The notes under the pieces are model-generated. The model saw only the letters and a list, made by a program, of their open reading frames with translations. It did not search any database and had not been told where the DNA came from. From positions 163,292 through 227,291 of the forward strand of contig CAJJDO010000135.1 of NCBI GenBank assembly GCA_905183005.1: a stretch of 64,000 nucleotides of DNA, written 5' to 3'. This stretch comes from Paramecium pentaurelia. Taxonomy: Eukaryota > Ciliophora > Oligohymenophorea > Peniculida > Parameciidae. This document shows positions 1-13,389 of this stretch, piece after piece (the stretch's first letter is position 1; each line of letters starts with the position of its first letter). The position numbers and the translations under genes were made by a program.

Positions 1-3000
1 ACTGTCAAGCACTTATAATAAAAGTCCAATTTTTGAAGAATCGACAGAAGTAGGAATTTAAATTGAAAATTGAGTTTAATACTGAAATGAATAAAGAATT
101 AAAGAATTATCTGATGATCCCTTCAAAAAATCTGTTAAATCTGATTCTCTCAAAAATACTCTAAGCTAATATTTATATGGAGAATCATTTGATTATTCAC
201 AACTAGTGGCAACCATCATATTTGTAAGTGCTAAATCATTTGAACGCGTAATAATTAATTTAGAACAGAAGGGAGGTTAATTTATATTAAGTTTTAAGGT
301 ATTTAGACTAGGCATTATATTGTTTGTATATTATGCTGTAAGTTTAAGACTGATGCTATCACCAAAGTTTAACTCTTTAATACTATTAAATAATTTAAAT
401 TGATGAGAAATGTATTTTGGTTAAAGTATTTCTATTATTTCATAGTTATAGATGATTGCTATTGATAAATCTAATAAAAAGGGTTTTTAATTAAATGGGA
501 TTAGAAATGTAAAATTAAGTTATTCATAATTATTTACTTTTCTCATTAAATAACCCTAATTGAATTCTAAATCTAAAACAGGAAAATCATCTTCAAGATA
601 TACAATAATTTAATTAAATTTTTAAGTTTATTAGAATTTTGTTACTATTACTGACCATTCCTATACAGTAAATACAGAAATTGTATTCTTCTTGATGAAT
701 TAAACTGAATCAGTTACATTAACATTAATCATTTATTTTTATTAGTTTAAGCAAGAATTATTTAATGTTAAGTCCTTACAAGTTACATAAATATACAAAT
801 CAGGATCATTATTCCAATCATATGTTGTATCTAAATCTTTGCATTTTACTTAGAGATTTAAATCTTTTCTTATATTTTAAACTCCTCTGTTATTTAATTA
901 GCAAATCAATCCAGCAAATGGAATGTTGATACTCAAATTTTAGTATTGAGTTTTATTAGTATTCAAATTAGTTGCTATAACTTAGAATGTATAAGTTGAA
1001 TTAGGACTTAATGTATATTTTGTAATATTTGCTTATATTTTTTCAAATGGATTAGTTTCTAATGATGTATTTAGTCTTGAAGGAAATGACTTTTTAGGAT
1101 GTCTATCAATTTCACTAAGTTAGACCATATATTTAGAATTGTCTACTTAATTCGATTTAAATAAAGTGCCAGCTGATAATCCAATAGTGATTGTTTCATA
1201 GACAAAATATGAAGGTTTTACAATTATATCAATGTATGGTAGATCTCCTGAATGGGTATATATAATAAATTCTGAATATGACTGAATATGGATGAAATTT
1301 TAATATTAGATCTTAAATTTTAGAATTGCATCACTAGGTAATGTAAATTTGGGTATCAATAAATTATATTCTTATAGAAAATTCATTTAATCTATGAAAT
1401 CACCTAATGGTTATGTATCTTAATTTGTTTCAACTTAAAAATTCCAAATGATATTATCCAATTTTCTATTTCCATAGTTTTTTATTGATTTCAAATAAAC
1501 TGAGTTTTTTGTAAAAGGATTGAGTTAATGAACAGGTACATGATATTCAACTTATGGAGCAAATGGTTTTATTGGCATTTATAATGTTGTAAAGATAAAC
1601 TTGTTTAAAGTAGTTTCACAATTAATATGAGATAAAGAATTACTTATAAATAGTATTTCATCTCCAACATTTATTTTTGAGTTTTCTCCTAAAGATATTA
1701 GCAATTCATGATTATCGTCTGGATTAATGAAACATTAAGAATTTTAACCAAAACTTTATAAAGATTTCAACTCAAATAATTACAAACATTTATTTAGTTC
1801 GAATTATTAATTAAATCCTTTTGAATTTAATGGAAAATCAAAATGAATAATAATCTTACTAATATCATCTGATAAATATGCTTTGACAACAGCGACTTCA
1901 CAAGCTATAAGAAATATAAGGATTAATTTACTTGAACACCAAGGGGTATCATTATACCAAATTGAATTTGGTGGAGGAACACAATCCATTTCTTCATTTA
2001 ATATTCTATTGGCATTACAAGATAAACATCCTTTTATATTACATTCTAAACAGGCACTATCACATAATTAGCAATCTTCATTTATTTGATCATCAAAATA
2101 TCCTGGTTGACAAATACATTATGGCTCTTAAATTCTATTACCTTTACAAGAGTCACAATTCATAGCTTATATACTACAAGTAGCGCATTTAAATGCACAT
2201 TCTATATAAATTAAAGAAATTAAATACATTCACAAAATATAGAGCCAAATTCAAAGAATCCATCAATACATTTACAATCATTTCCAATCCTACCTGATTT
2301 ACAAGTCAAGCAATTCGAAGGTTATATTGCACAAGTATTGCATTAAGAAGAACAAACTTTTATAAACAATAAAATGTACTTTAACAAGTGAATTATTCAT
2401 CTTCAAAATATCCATCCATGCAATTACAGGTAGGTGGATTTATTCGTATTGAATTTGAACAAATTACACAGTTAATTGAATCATTTTAACAAGTTTTACA
2501 TTTAAGATTGCATTTTTAACATTATAATTAGATTCCATCATCAAAATAGCCTTCTTTACAATTACATTAATCAGATAAAGACTTTCTATTTGAATTTAAT
2601 TCAAACTTACAACTTAAACATTAATCACTCTAATTTATACAAGTTTAACATTTGATATGACATTCTAAAATATAGTTATAGATACTTACTTTAACATATC
2701 TAATTTTGATCTTGATAAAATCCAATTATACATGGACATTTATGGATAATTGATTAATCAACTCTTTTAGAATTGATATCACAACTTGTACAATAATCAG
2801 CTTAGCCTTAACATGTTAAACATTCATTTGAACATTCTAAAATATAAATAAACATAGATTACTTGAACATATATCTGTGTTTAATTCAAAATATCCAGAT
2901 TTACATAAACATTTGTCACCTAATTAATATCTATTTTATTCAATTTCATAACAAGATAAACAAGTTGAAGCAGTATTTTAACAGGTCTTACAAATATTAT

Positions 3001-6000
3001 TACATTTTTAACATAATTCTATTCCTGTATCATAATATCCATCAATACATAGACATTTATTATTTTTTAGTATTCTATAAGTGATATTCAAACAAGTTAA
3101 ACAATTAGTATTTATATTTGCACAAGTTTCACATGATAAATGACATTCTAATGATGTATAATAATTACATACATTAACAATTTTATTAATTTGTCTCATA
3201 AAATCCATCATTACATAAACACTTTTTTTAATCTTCATCTAAATATCTTGTTGTGTCTCTACAAGATGTACATTCACTATTATTTTAACACTCTAAACAA
3301 TTAATGTGACATTCTAAATAAATATATAATATAACATATTACATTAACATGATTTAGTCAAAGAATCAAAATAATAAGATTATGAACATAAGCATTTGTT
3401 GTTAATCATAGACAAATTCAGATTTGTATCACATGATAAACAGTTATCGTATGTAATTGAACAAGTTAAACAAGATTTTGCACATTCTTCACATTATTAT
3501 GTAATTGGATTTTCATAATATCCTAATTTACATTCACATTAATTTCCAGATTTAAATATTCTAAAATTATCAATTGAACATGTTAAACAATAGATATCTG
3601 AATAAGCACAAGTTAAACAACTTTTATTACATAATTTACATTATTTATCTGCAATTGATTCATACATTCCATCATTACAAATGCAATTATTATTCTTTAA
3701 ATATCGAAATTAAACACAAGAAGTACATAAATTTAAAGATTACGAACATGTTTTACAACTTGAATGACATTACTCACAGATTCCATTAATTTCAAGATAA
3801 CCAATTTAACAATCACAAGTTTAAGTTATTGAATTAAGTTCTCTAAATTAATCAGAATCACATGATGTACAATTATTTGATGTGGATTCACATGTAAAGC
3901 AATTTGAATTACATTTTAAACAAAGTTATAAACCTACATCATAATATCCCTGTTGGCATTTGCAATTACTTTCTATTTTTCTTGTTTATGGACATGATTA
4001 ACATTAGTAAGATTGATTAATACAACTTAAACATTAAATATCACATTTTTAACATTGCACTGATTAACCATTATCAAAATATCCAGATATACATTAACAA
4101 CTATCATTATAAAATACTCTATATGAAGTCATTGAATCAACACATGAATTACAAGAATTAGGGTCTCCAAAATTACAACTGAAACAAGAGTAATGACATT
4201 TTTAACAGATTTCAACTCCAGTATCATAATATCCAACATTACAATCACAAGAAAATAATTGATCATTGTAAATTCTATTTGATTCAATTGAGCATAATTC
4301 ACATTTTGTGTCAATATCATTGCATCTAAGACATGAGTAATGGCATTCTTAGAATATTTATGAAGAATACATACTTTAACAAACTTCATTTTATCCATCA
4401 TCATAATATCTTTAGATACATTGGCATATATTGAAATCTGAAAGCAATTATCTAAGGCTGTTATCTTAACAAGAAGTACATATTTCAGATTATTTCATAC
4501 ATCCTTTACATTTGTAACTGCATTCTATTAAATAAAATTGATGAATACTTTAACAGACAGGTAATCCTGCATCAAAATATCCTTCTTTACAAATACATGT
4601 ATTTCCTAATTAATACCTTTGATCAGTGTCTATACAAGATAAACAATCACTTTCTTCTATTCCTCCACATGTTCCACAAGAATAATGGCATTCTAATAAT
4701 TATTTAAAGATTTACTTTAACATTAAACCTATCCATTAAATTCAAATGTACTTATCTAAGCTCCTTGAAACTTAGAACTACATTTACATGTACTTCCAAC
4801 CAAATATCTATCATCTTAACATGAAGTACAATTATCAAAATTATTAATACATTCATAGCAATAAGCACTACAAACTAATTTTGAGTTAAATAATTACTTG
4901 CACATTCTTAAACTTCCATTTCAAAATAATGTGGTTAACATTTACATTATTTAAGTTTAAGTTCTCTAAATGCTATTAAATCGCATGACAGACATGATGA
5001 TTCACTAAATGCATCACAAGTTTTGCATTTGAAATGACATCCTTTAATATAAAATAATATTACTTTGACAAGATATTTCATTTTCTTTTTCATAATATTC
5101 TCCTGCACAATAACAACCTTTATCTATATCAAGTATACGTAAAGAATTGAAAGGACAACTTAAACATTTTTCAGGTTAATCCACACAAGTTTCACATTTA
5201 TATGAACATTCTAATAGATATATAATTAAAGTAATTACTTTTGCATTTAGCTGTTCCTGATTCTTCATAATATCCATCAATACATTTACAAGTATTTCCT
5301 TTTAATACTCTAAGATGAAGATCAATTGAACATGCAATACAACCTTCAGCAGTATTATCAAAACATTAAAAACAAGAGTAATGACATTCTTATAATATTT
5401 TTAAATAGAATTACTTTCACATTCTAATTATCCAACATCATAATATCCAATTGGACATATACAAGATGATAAATCTAATTATCTATAGATTGGATCACAT
5501 GTTAAACAATTAGATGAAAGAGGACCAAAACAAGTTTAACAAGATACATCACATTCTATACAAGTTGGTGATAATCCATCATCATAATAATGTGAAGATA
5601 AACAAGGACATTCAAATTAAATTGCTGATGAATCACTAGGTATTCTAGTTGAAGGACATTCTATACATGCATTAAATTCAGTACTATTAGCACATCTTAA
5701 ACAAGAATAATGACATTCTAATAATATTATTTAATATTACTTGAACATTCAATATTATCTGATCATCATAATATGATGTTTTACATAAACATTCTCGTGA
5801 AGTTGTTAAATATCTAAATGAACTATCTGAACAATAAGTACAATTATTAGAACCAAAATCATCACAATTTCCACAAGTATAATGACAAACTATAAATATA
5901 TAATTTATTAATTAAAATACTAAAACAAATATCTTTAGTTCCATTAATATCACCATAATTTTCTATACAATCACAATTGAAATTATCATTAACCATACGA

Positions 6001-8950
6001 TTTTGTCCAGGTATACATGTTAGACAATATTAATTTATAGTATCATCTTCTGCTTAAAAACATGTTTAACATCTTGGATGACATTCTGAATATATTTAAT
6101 GATAAATAAATACTTCCACATCTTTATTCTTAAATTGCATAATCTGAATATCCAAATTTACAAGGACAAGAATTGCCTACTTGAATTCTATTAGAAATAA
6201 TTTCATCTGGACATTAAGTACATTCATAATTTGTTGGACCAAAACATGTTTAACAAGACCAATCACATACTTAATTAATAATATAATAAATTTACCAATA
6301 CATATTAAACCACCATCTTCAGGTTCAAATGATCCAGGTTAACAAATACATTATTTATTAACTAATATTCTATTTGTGCCAAGAGCACATGATGTACATG
6401 AATAAAAATCATCTTGTTCACATTCTTAACAATAACCATCAGAACATGGTTCACAAACATCATTTTTCAAACCAAAGTTTTATTTGCACGAACAAATACC
6501 TTTCTCTTTGATAACTCCTCCTTTTTCTAGAGAGGAATCACAAGTTGTACAAAAATTTGGATANATTCTAATTATCCAACATCATAATATCCAATTGGAC
6601 ATATACAAGATGATAAATCTAATTATCTATAGATTGGATCACATGTTAAACAATTAGATGAAAGAGTACCAAAACAAGTTTAACAAGATACATCACATTC
6701 TATACAAGTTGGTGATAATCCATCATCATAATAATGTGAAGATAAACAAGGACATTCAAATTAAATTGCTGATGAATCACTAGGTATTCTAGTTGAAGGA
6801 CATTCTATACATGCATTAAATTCAGTACTATTAGCACATCTTAAACAAGAATAATGACATTCTAATAATATTATTTAATATTACTTGAACATTCAATATT
6901 ATCTGATCATCATAATATGATGTTTTACATAAACATTCTCGTGAAGTTGTTAAATATCTAAATGAACTATCTGAACAATAAGTACAATTATTAGAACCAA
7001 AATCATCACAATTTCCACAAGTATAATGACAAACTATAAATATATAATTTATTAATTAAAATACTAAAACAAATATCTTTAGTTCCATTAATATCACCAT
7101 AATTTTCTATACAATCACAATTGAAATTATCATTAACCATACGATTTTGTCCAGGTATACATGTTAGACAATATTAATTTATAGTATCATCTTCTGCTTA
7201 AAAACATGTTTAACATCTTGGATGACATTCTGAATATATTTAATGATAAATAAATACTTCCACATCTTTATTCTTAAATTGCATAATCTGAATATCCAAA
7301 TTTACAAGGACAAGAATTGCCTACTTGAATTCTATTAGAAATAATTTCATCTGGACATTAAGTACATTCATAATTTGTTGGACCAAAACATGTTTAACAA
7401 GACCAATCACATACTTAATTAATAATATAATAAATTTACCAATACATATTAAACCACCATCTTCAGGTTCAAATGATCCAGGTTAACAAATACATTATTT
7501 ATTAACTAATATTCTATTTGTGCCAAGAGCACATGATGTACATGAATAAAAATCATCTTGTTCACATTCTTAACAATAACCATCAGAACATGGTTCACAA
7601 ACATCATTTTTCAAACCAAAGTTTTATTTGCACGAACAAATACCTTTCTCTTTGATAACTCCTCCTTTTTCTAGAGAGGAATCACAAGTTGTACAAAAAT
7701 TTGGATAAAGTGTTGAACAGGTTAGGCAAATAGCCTAATCACACTATTGGTATCTACAAGCACTGTCCCTAAATTAGGTTGGAGCAAAACAAACAACACA
7801 TAATTATTAAATTGGGTCATAAATATAACATTCATGATGCAATTGAATAGCCACTAATTATTAAACTAACTATTACTTTTACATGACTGGATATCTTTTT
7901 TGTAATAATATCCTAAATCGCATTAAGTACATGTTATAGTGTAAATATAAAATCCTTATTCATCCAATGTTGTTTAATCTGTAAGTATTTATTATCTACT
8001 GAAGTCACAATTTTCCAACCTAATACAAAAGTACCAATCTGGATCATTTTTATTTTTATTTAATCTAAAGTAATTAGCATCACAAGTGTCGCAAGTTACA
8101 TGTTAAATTGTTGATATTTTTCTACAACTTAAACAACCCGCAGGACAATCTATTAAGAAATTATTTTAAAAAGATACAGTAGCATATGTTTTAATCTTCA
8201 ACTTATCCTTTTTCACAAGGAGGAAACAAACCAACATCTGTTATTATATATAAAAAAATATACATATGTTGCAAGTCACAACAGTATTCAAAGAACTATA
8301 ACCAGGAAAACATTTAGTACATGTCAATGGATCTTCACATTCTATACAATTCTCAAATTTGCATTCTTTCAGTTAAATTTTATTATTTACTTTTAGGAGG
8401 ATTAAAATATCTCCAATCAAAACCATTTATTTATTATTTACAATATTCTCCATAAAAAGGTGCTTTACAATATGTGCATCTTGGAATTCCATTTATTAGT
8501 TCAGTCGCCAAACAATTTTTGTAATTTTCACCTTCAATAACTATTCTAATATTCTAAATTACTCACATTTACAATAAAATTTAAGATGATTATCTTGTAA
8601 CAACTCTATTACTAGTGGAACTCCTTCATCATATCCACAAATTAATGCACCATAATGATCTATAGTTGGTGTTCCTGGAGCAAATGGTTAGAATCTAGGG
8701 TGGCATATATATTAAGTTCCGTTCTAAGCAACTAATACATCTGCTTCAGGCACATCTTTACAGATCTCAGCATAAGCTAAATATATAGTAAGCACTTACA
8801 AACACATAAGTGCGGATTCATATCAGGGACTGTAACATGCAAATCAGGGCAAAATTTTTACTCAATTTTTAAATTCGTTCTGTACCAGTACTACGATTAA
8901 AATCCTAGGACATCTATAATGATCTATAACACAATAAACCATAATATCAT
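1..8950 (-). CDS. Gene A: giant cysteine-rich REJ-type surface protein, 3' end beyond window
   Basis: Start at 8950 (MILWFIVLQIIIDVLG..., a hydrophobic signal peptide). The first intron is 8777-8799 (23 nt). Downstream follows a long array of cysteine-rich modules (CxxC...CxC, 'GYFD/GYYD' turns, furin/GF-receptor-like), then, from about 1800 down to 1, a region without cysteine clusters that matches the REJ-like region of gene C. The reverse complement of 1-1880 is almost identical to 34680-36562. The GPS and membrane part seen in genes B and C would lie left of position 1. Many tiny introns sit between modules. The model is inflated by the duplicated block around the N at 6564. Role inferred: cell-surface receptor or adhesion protein. 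I did not verify every exon junction, so an internal frameshift cannot be excluded. Confidence 0.8.
5421..7707. repeat. Direct duplication around a single N (assembly overlap)
   Basis: Positions 5421-6563 and 6565-7707 (1143 nt each) are the same sequence separated by one N at 6564; I noticed a single difference (near 5521 versus 6665, aggacc/agtacc). The block lies inside gene A, and gene C has no corresponding duplication. An unmerged overlap of two contig ends is the simplest reading, so the real gene probably has one copy. Confidence 0.9.
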
Positions 8951-9255
8951 AATTTATTTATAATTATAATCTCTAAACCCTGATAAATGATATAGTTTTT
9001 ATTATAGATATAATTCAAAAGGTTGTTTTGTCTTTTTAATTTAAATAATATTTATATATTTAAATAATATGTATATATTAATTAAATTTTAATGAGTCAT
9101 TATTGATTCTTAATTAATTTATATTAATACTAAACTATTTAATAATAATTATTATTATAACATAGACCACAACCTTAATTAGATAACATACTATAAATAT
9201 TTATATATATATGAAATATCTGAAAATATTGTTTAAATTAATTAAATATATAAAT
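8951..9255. promoter_or_regulatory. Upstream region of gene A, conserved with gene B
   Basis: No gene. About 90 bases next to the gene A start (8951-9045, minus strand) are nearly identical to 20978-21069 in front of gene B, including the stretches attaaaaagacaaaacaacc and agggtttag. Gene C lacks this block. The conservation may mark shared promoter/5' UTR elements or simply recent common ancestry. The rest (9046-9255) is AT-rich with nothing recognisable. Confidence 0.5.
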
Positions 9256-11033
9256 TCAAGATCTTGATTTTTGATCAGCCATTTCTTATTCTTTAACATC
9301 AAAACTTTCATTATAAGGAGCAGTTGAATCAACAATTTTTTTCTTCCAAGTTAAAAAGGATAATTTGTGACCCCATTTTTTAAAGCATACATACATAAAA
9401 ATAATGAGCCATACAATAATAACAAATAAAACATAAATTGCAATTGTATAATATGCATATGTATAATAGTTTCCAGGAATCTAAATAATAATAATAATAT
9501 ATACTTCAGTAGTTGTAAATGTAAATGAATGAGTAATATTACAAAGTGTAAATTATGATTACCATACATCAGGTGTTTCTTCTTTTCCTTAGCAATTTGT
9601 AGAATTTAATAAAACAATATATTAATTAACTTCAGCATCTTCAAATTTACATTCAACAATAGGATGATTCATTTTGATTGTCATAAATTTGAATTCATAT
9701 CTAGCTATTCCTACTAATAAACGAATATTCATATTTTCTTATTCTTCATATGAGAATTCTTTTAATTTAAATAAATCTGGATCTTAAAAGGATGTATGTG
9801 ATAATAGTTTTTCATCCAGAAAACCTTATAATAGATTTAAGAGTAATACCTGAATAAATTGAATGTTAAATAATCTTATGTCCATCATCTCCAATTAAAA
9901 CTGCATAGTATTCAAATACATTAACATCATTAATAGTCATTTCATCAATATAATAATTATTGAAAAAGTAATCAGCATTTTAAAAATCTACAAAGACTTC
10001 AACTGCAAAATCTTAATTATTAACAGTTTTAGCAACAATAAAGAAAGTGCTTTCAAAATGATCAAAACTTTTAGTTTTAGAAATGGTAATAGTAAAAAGA
10101 TGAGCAACTTATCCATTTTCTAAATTATAGATTTTATAAAATCTCAATCCTGTTTCTTTATCTAAAACATATAATCGATCATCTCCATTAGAATCAACAT
10201 CAATAACTTATCCTTATGGTATTCCCAATTAAATAGGTGTAATAGTAGATACAAATATTAGTTAATTATTTTAAATTTTATAGACATCTAATCCATCATG
10301 ACCACAAGCAACATAAATCAATTTATGTTTCACATTATAATGAACATTAAAAATGTAATCTTTCTTTTTGACTTCAGTTTCTAATCTAAATTCAGCAAGT
10401 GCTAATTAAGTATCTGTATTTAAACTTGCTCCACCATTAGAAGTAATAATATAGATTCTATTTTCACCCATATCATCAATAAGGAATGGATGATTGAAAT
10501 CACCCTCTGGATCATAGTTCAATAATGAAGCAAATGATTATTATTAGCTATCTAAACTAATACCGAAAAATCCTCTCTATAGATTAATAGAGAATATTTT
10601 AAAGTCATTTCTTACTACATATATTCTAGAAGAACTTTCAGAAGTAGCAAGATCTGTAAAATAAATATCTCTAGTAACTCCTGTCTTATCTAACCATAAT
10701 TTTAATTAGTATGAAATTTCTAAATTTTATTGAATGGCAAAACATCCATATTCACCTAAAATATCCTCTTCTACTTTTTCAAAATCATCTAGATTGTAAC
10801 TTTAGCTTCCAATTTATCCATTAACTCTTTTATGTAAATCAATAGCAAACACTCCTGGGTATCTAATTAAAATGAATCAATAAAAATAAATACGCTCCAT
10901 ATTGTATAGACAACTTTTCTTAAGCTTAACGAGTGTAATTACCTGGATCAATAGTTTCATTAATGTATCTACAAGATGGTTGCTTGATTTATTTAGCTTA
11001 GATGCTTAGAAATAGGAATATACACAATAACAT
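9256..11033 (-). CDS. Secreted/type-I membrane protein with beta-propeller-like repeats
   Basis: The 573-residue product begins with a signal peptide (MLLCIFLFLSIQA) and has one membrane segment near the C-terminus (around residues 525-550, IIIIIQIPGN... to FVIIVWLIIFMYV) followed by a short basic/acidic tail ending QKSRS. Introns: 10863-10893 (31 nt) and 9825-9849 (25 nt, ends AAG); with both removed the frame is exact. The ectodomain contains recurrent short motifs such as RIYVVRND, RIYIITSNGG, LIYVACGHDGLDVY and RLYVLDKETGL, spaced like the blades of a beta-propeller (LVIVD/NHL-type). This suggests an extracellular binding platform; the ligand is unknown. It lies 18 bp from the stop of the convergently oriented-in-tandem kinase gene to its right (both minus strand). 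Confidence 0.8.
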
Positions 11034-11051
11034 GTATAAAATAATAATTAA

Positions 11052-12293
11052 TCAATGTTTTTTATTTTAATAAAATTTGGTTATCTTTTGAACATTAGGT
11101 AGTTCACTAATTGATTCTTCATCTTCTTCTTTAATTTATTCACATGGTAATATCTTTTTTAAATTTGTGCTAATTTAATCTGTAGTTTATCCCTTTAATT
11201 ATTTTCGAATAGTTGAGAATTCACTAGCCAATTCACTCTATCCATCATTTATATCTTCAAAAGGTTTTATTTTACAATCTACAACACACCAATCAAAACA
11301 GTAAGGTCCTAATTTAATAATTTCTTACTAGTTTTGTTGAAACCTTCTTTACATATTTCTTTCATTTTTCCATAATTTGGTTATTCATCAAATCTCAATC
11401 CTTTAGAATGATCATAAATTTTTTTAAGAATTGGAGGAATATTTATTTCTAACTAACCTGAAGCGAATTTCTGTTTTGCATCAAGAATCTTCATAAATTT
11501 CTCTTATCTAGTTTAACAATTGAAATTTTGCCAAGGTAATTGACCATTATAAAGATACAGAAGTACATAACACATGGCTTCTAAATCATCTCTTCTACTT
11601 TATTCAGCACCTAAATGGGAATTGATACTGGTATATCTGGCTGTGCCAACCATTCCTTTATTGTCTGCCTGTTAAATATGAATGCCTTGATTATTGTATT
11701 TAAAAACCTTAGGCATCAACAAATGGTTTGGCTAATCCAAAATCAATCAAATAAACTGTATGATGATCTCCAAAACTACCTACCAAGAAATTTTCAGGTT
11801 TGATGTCTCTATGTACATACTTTCTTTCATGAACAGCTTCAATGACACAAATAAGACAATATGCTAATCTAATTATGCATGATTCAGAGAACTTCTCATG
11901 AATTTATTTCTTTCTTAGTTCTTCAAGATTACCTGAAATAATAAGAATATTTATACCTGAACCATAATAAGGCATTATGATTAATTTGTAATCTTACTGT
12001 TAAATTAATTGATAAGGCTGGGGGACTTGAGGGATTCCTTTCAACTATTAGAATGTGTTATATTCTTTAACTAGTAAAGATTGTTAATTTTATTATCTTG
12101 TATCTTTGAACTCCACTTTGCATGCATGTAAAGTCCTAGTCAAAGTATTGTAAATTTTATAAATTTCTCCGAAACTTCCTTGGCCTGCCTTTTCAACCAA
12201 TTAATATTCAATTGGTAATTCAATTAATGGACTTACTACTTTTTTTACTGGATATTCACTCTAGAATCTCACTCTTGGTAAAGTTGACTACAT
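11052..12293 (-). CDS. Casein kinase 1-family protein kinase with a one-base frameshift
   Basis: CK1-type kinase: glycine loop GQGSFGEIY, catalytic HRDIKPENFLVG (about residue 155), LIDFGLAK, GTARYTSIN...SRRDDLEA and the C-lobe CFDW match the CK1 family, which phosphorylates acidic/primed Ser/Thr sites. Introns: 11933-11956 (24 nt) and 11309-11328 (20 nt). The length without introns (1198 nt) is one base too many. The frame must change between DFGLAKPFVDA and KVFKYNNQGIH, at about 11707-11714 (minus GATGCCTAAGGTT); deleting one base there restores the family sequence. It could be a sequencing error, a recent null allele or a recoding site. The C-terminal 90 residues are a low-complexity acidic tail. 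Confidence 0.85.
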
Positions 12294-12314
12294 ATATTAT
12301 TTATATAATTAATA
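12294..12314. promoter_or_regulatory. 21-bp divergent spacer between two start codons
   Basis: The first in-frame ATG of the CK1 gene (minus, 12293) and that of the E2 gene (plus, 12315) are separated by only 21 bp of A/T. Any shared bidirectional promoter must overlap coding sequence, or the true E2 start is downstream (for example the MM at about residues 21-22). Confidence 0.5.
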
Positions 12315-12996
12315 ATGTAATCATATAATCCAGCCGTCTCTCATAAAAGAAAAGAAAGAGATATAGCAAAACTAATGATGTCTAATTATCATGTTGAATA
12401 ATGTGCTTAAAACCCATACAATTTTAAAGTTAATATAAATGGGTAAAAATTATAGTAATTATTATAAAGACCATCTGATTCTCTCTATGCTGGAGGAGTC
12501 TATACTATTAATGTTCTTCTACCTGAATAATATCCATACAAATCCCCAAGTATTGGTTTCCTTACTAAAATATTCCATCCAAACATAGATGAAGCGTATT
12601 TAATACTATATATTTATAGTTCTGGTTCTGTCTGTCTTGATGTCATTAATTAAGCATGGTCACCTATGTATGATCTCATGAATGTTTTCGAAGTCTTCCT
12701 TCCTTAATTACTCAATTACCCTAATCCTAGTGATCCTCTTAATCCAGATGCAGCCAGTCTTCTCATCAGAGATAAACCTAGGTATTCCTCAATCATATAT
12801 ATCTAGATATGAGAAGAAGGTCAAAGATATGGTTCTTAAATATGCCACTAAACACAACAAGGAAGTTTAAAATATCGAAATTATAAAAGAATCAAAATAA
12901 GATGATGAAGATAACGTTTCCCTCATCTCCTTAGACAATGTATCATAACTATCAGAACACTCTTATGGACATGCTGAAATTCAAAGTTTATTTTGA
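12315..12996 (+). CDS. Ubiquitin-conjugating enzyme E2, UBE2H/Ubc8-like
   Basis: The 210-residue protein has an E2 (UBC) fold. Recognisable parts are GGVYTINVLLPEQYPYKSPS, FHPNIDEASGSVCLDVI with active-site Cys99, then FLPQLLNYPNPSDPLN, which is characteristic of the UBE2H/Ubc8 subgroup, and an acidic/polar C-terminal tail. It transfers ubiquitin from E1 to substrate or E3; yeast Ubc8 works in glucose-induced degradation. Introns: 12596-12619 (24 nt) and 12782-12806 (25 nt); exon length is exactly 211 codons. The 24-nt intron contains no TGA and is a multiple of three, so retention would insert eight residues just before the active site. Confidence 0.95.
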
Positions 12997-13389
12997 ATTT
13001 TTAACCAATTATAAATATATAATTATTCATTTTTAACCTTTACTACTCTATTATATAATTTAAATTACAAGAGAGGTTCTTATCAATTCTATGCATTATA
13101 TAATAAATTCTCATTAATTTTTAAAGAACTAATTGATATATATTTATAATCTTCAATTTGATTTTTAATCTCTTTAAATTATTCTGAATGATAAAGTGTA
13201 TTGAAAATCATCAATTATTAATATACACATCTTATTATAATATTATTTATATCATAGAATATTATTTTAAATAAATTCATAAAGACTATTAATATATATA
13301 TAAATAATTATACATATATACTCTTTGAAATAAAATTTAATGTATTGATTATAAAATTGAATATAAAAATTTTATATAGTCATTTATAA
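12997..13389. other. Intergenic, AT-rich
   Basis: The 393 bp between the E2 stop and the kinase start are extremely AT-rich. I see no ORF with conserved features and no RNA gene. It holds the E2 3' region and the promoter of the kinase. Confidence 0.6.
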
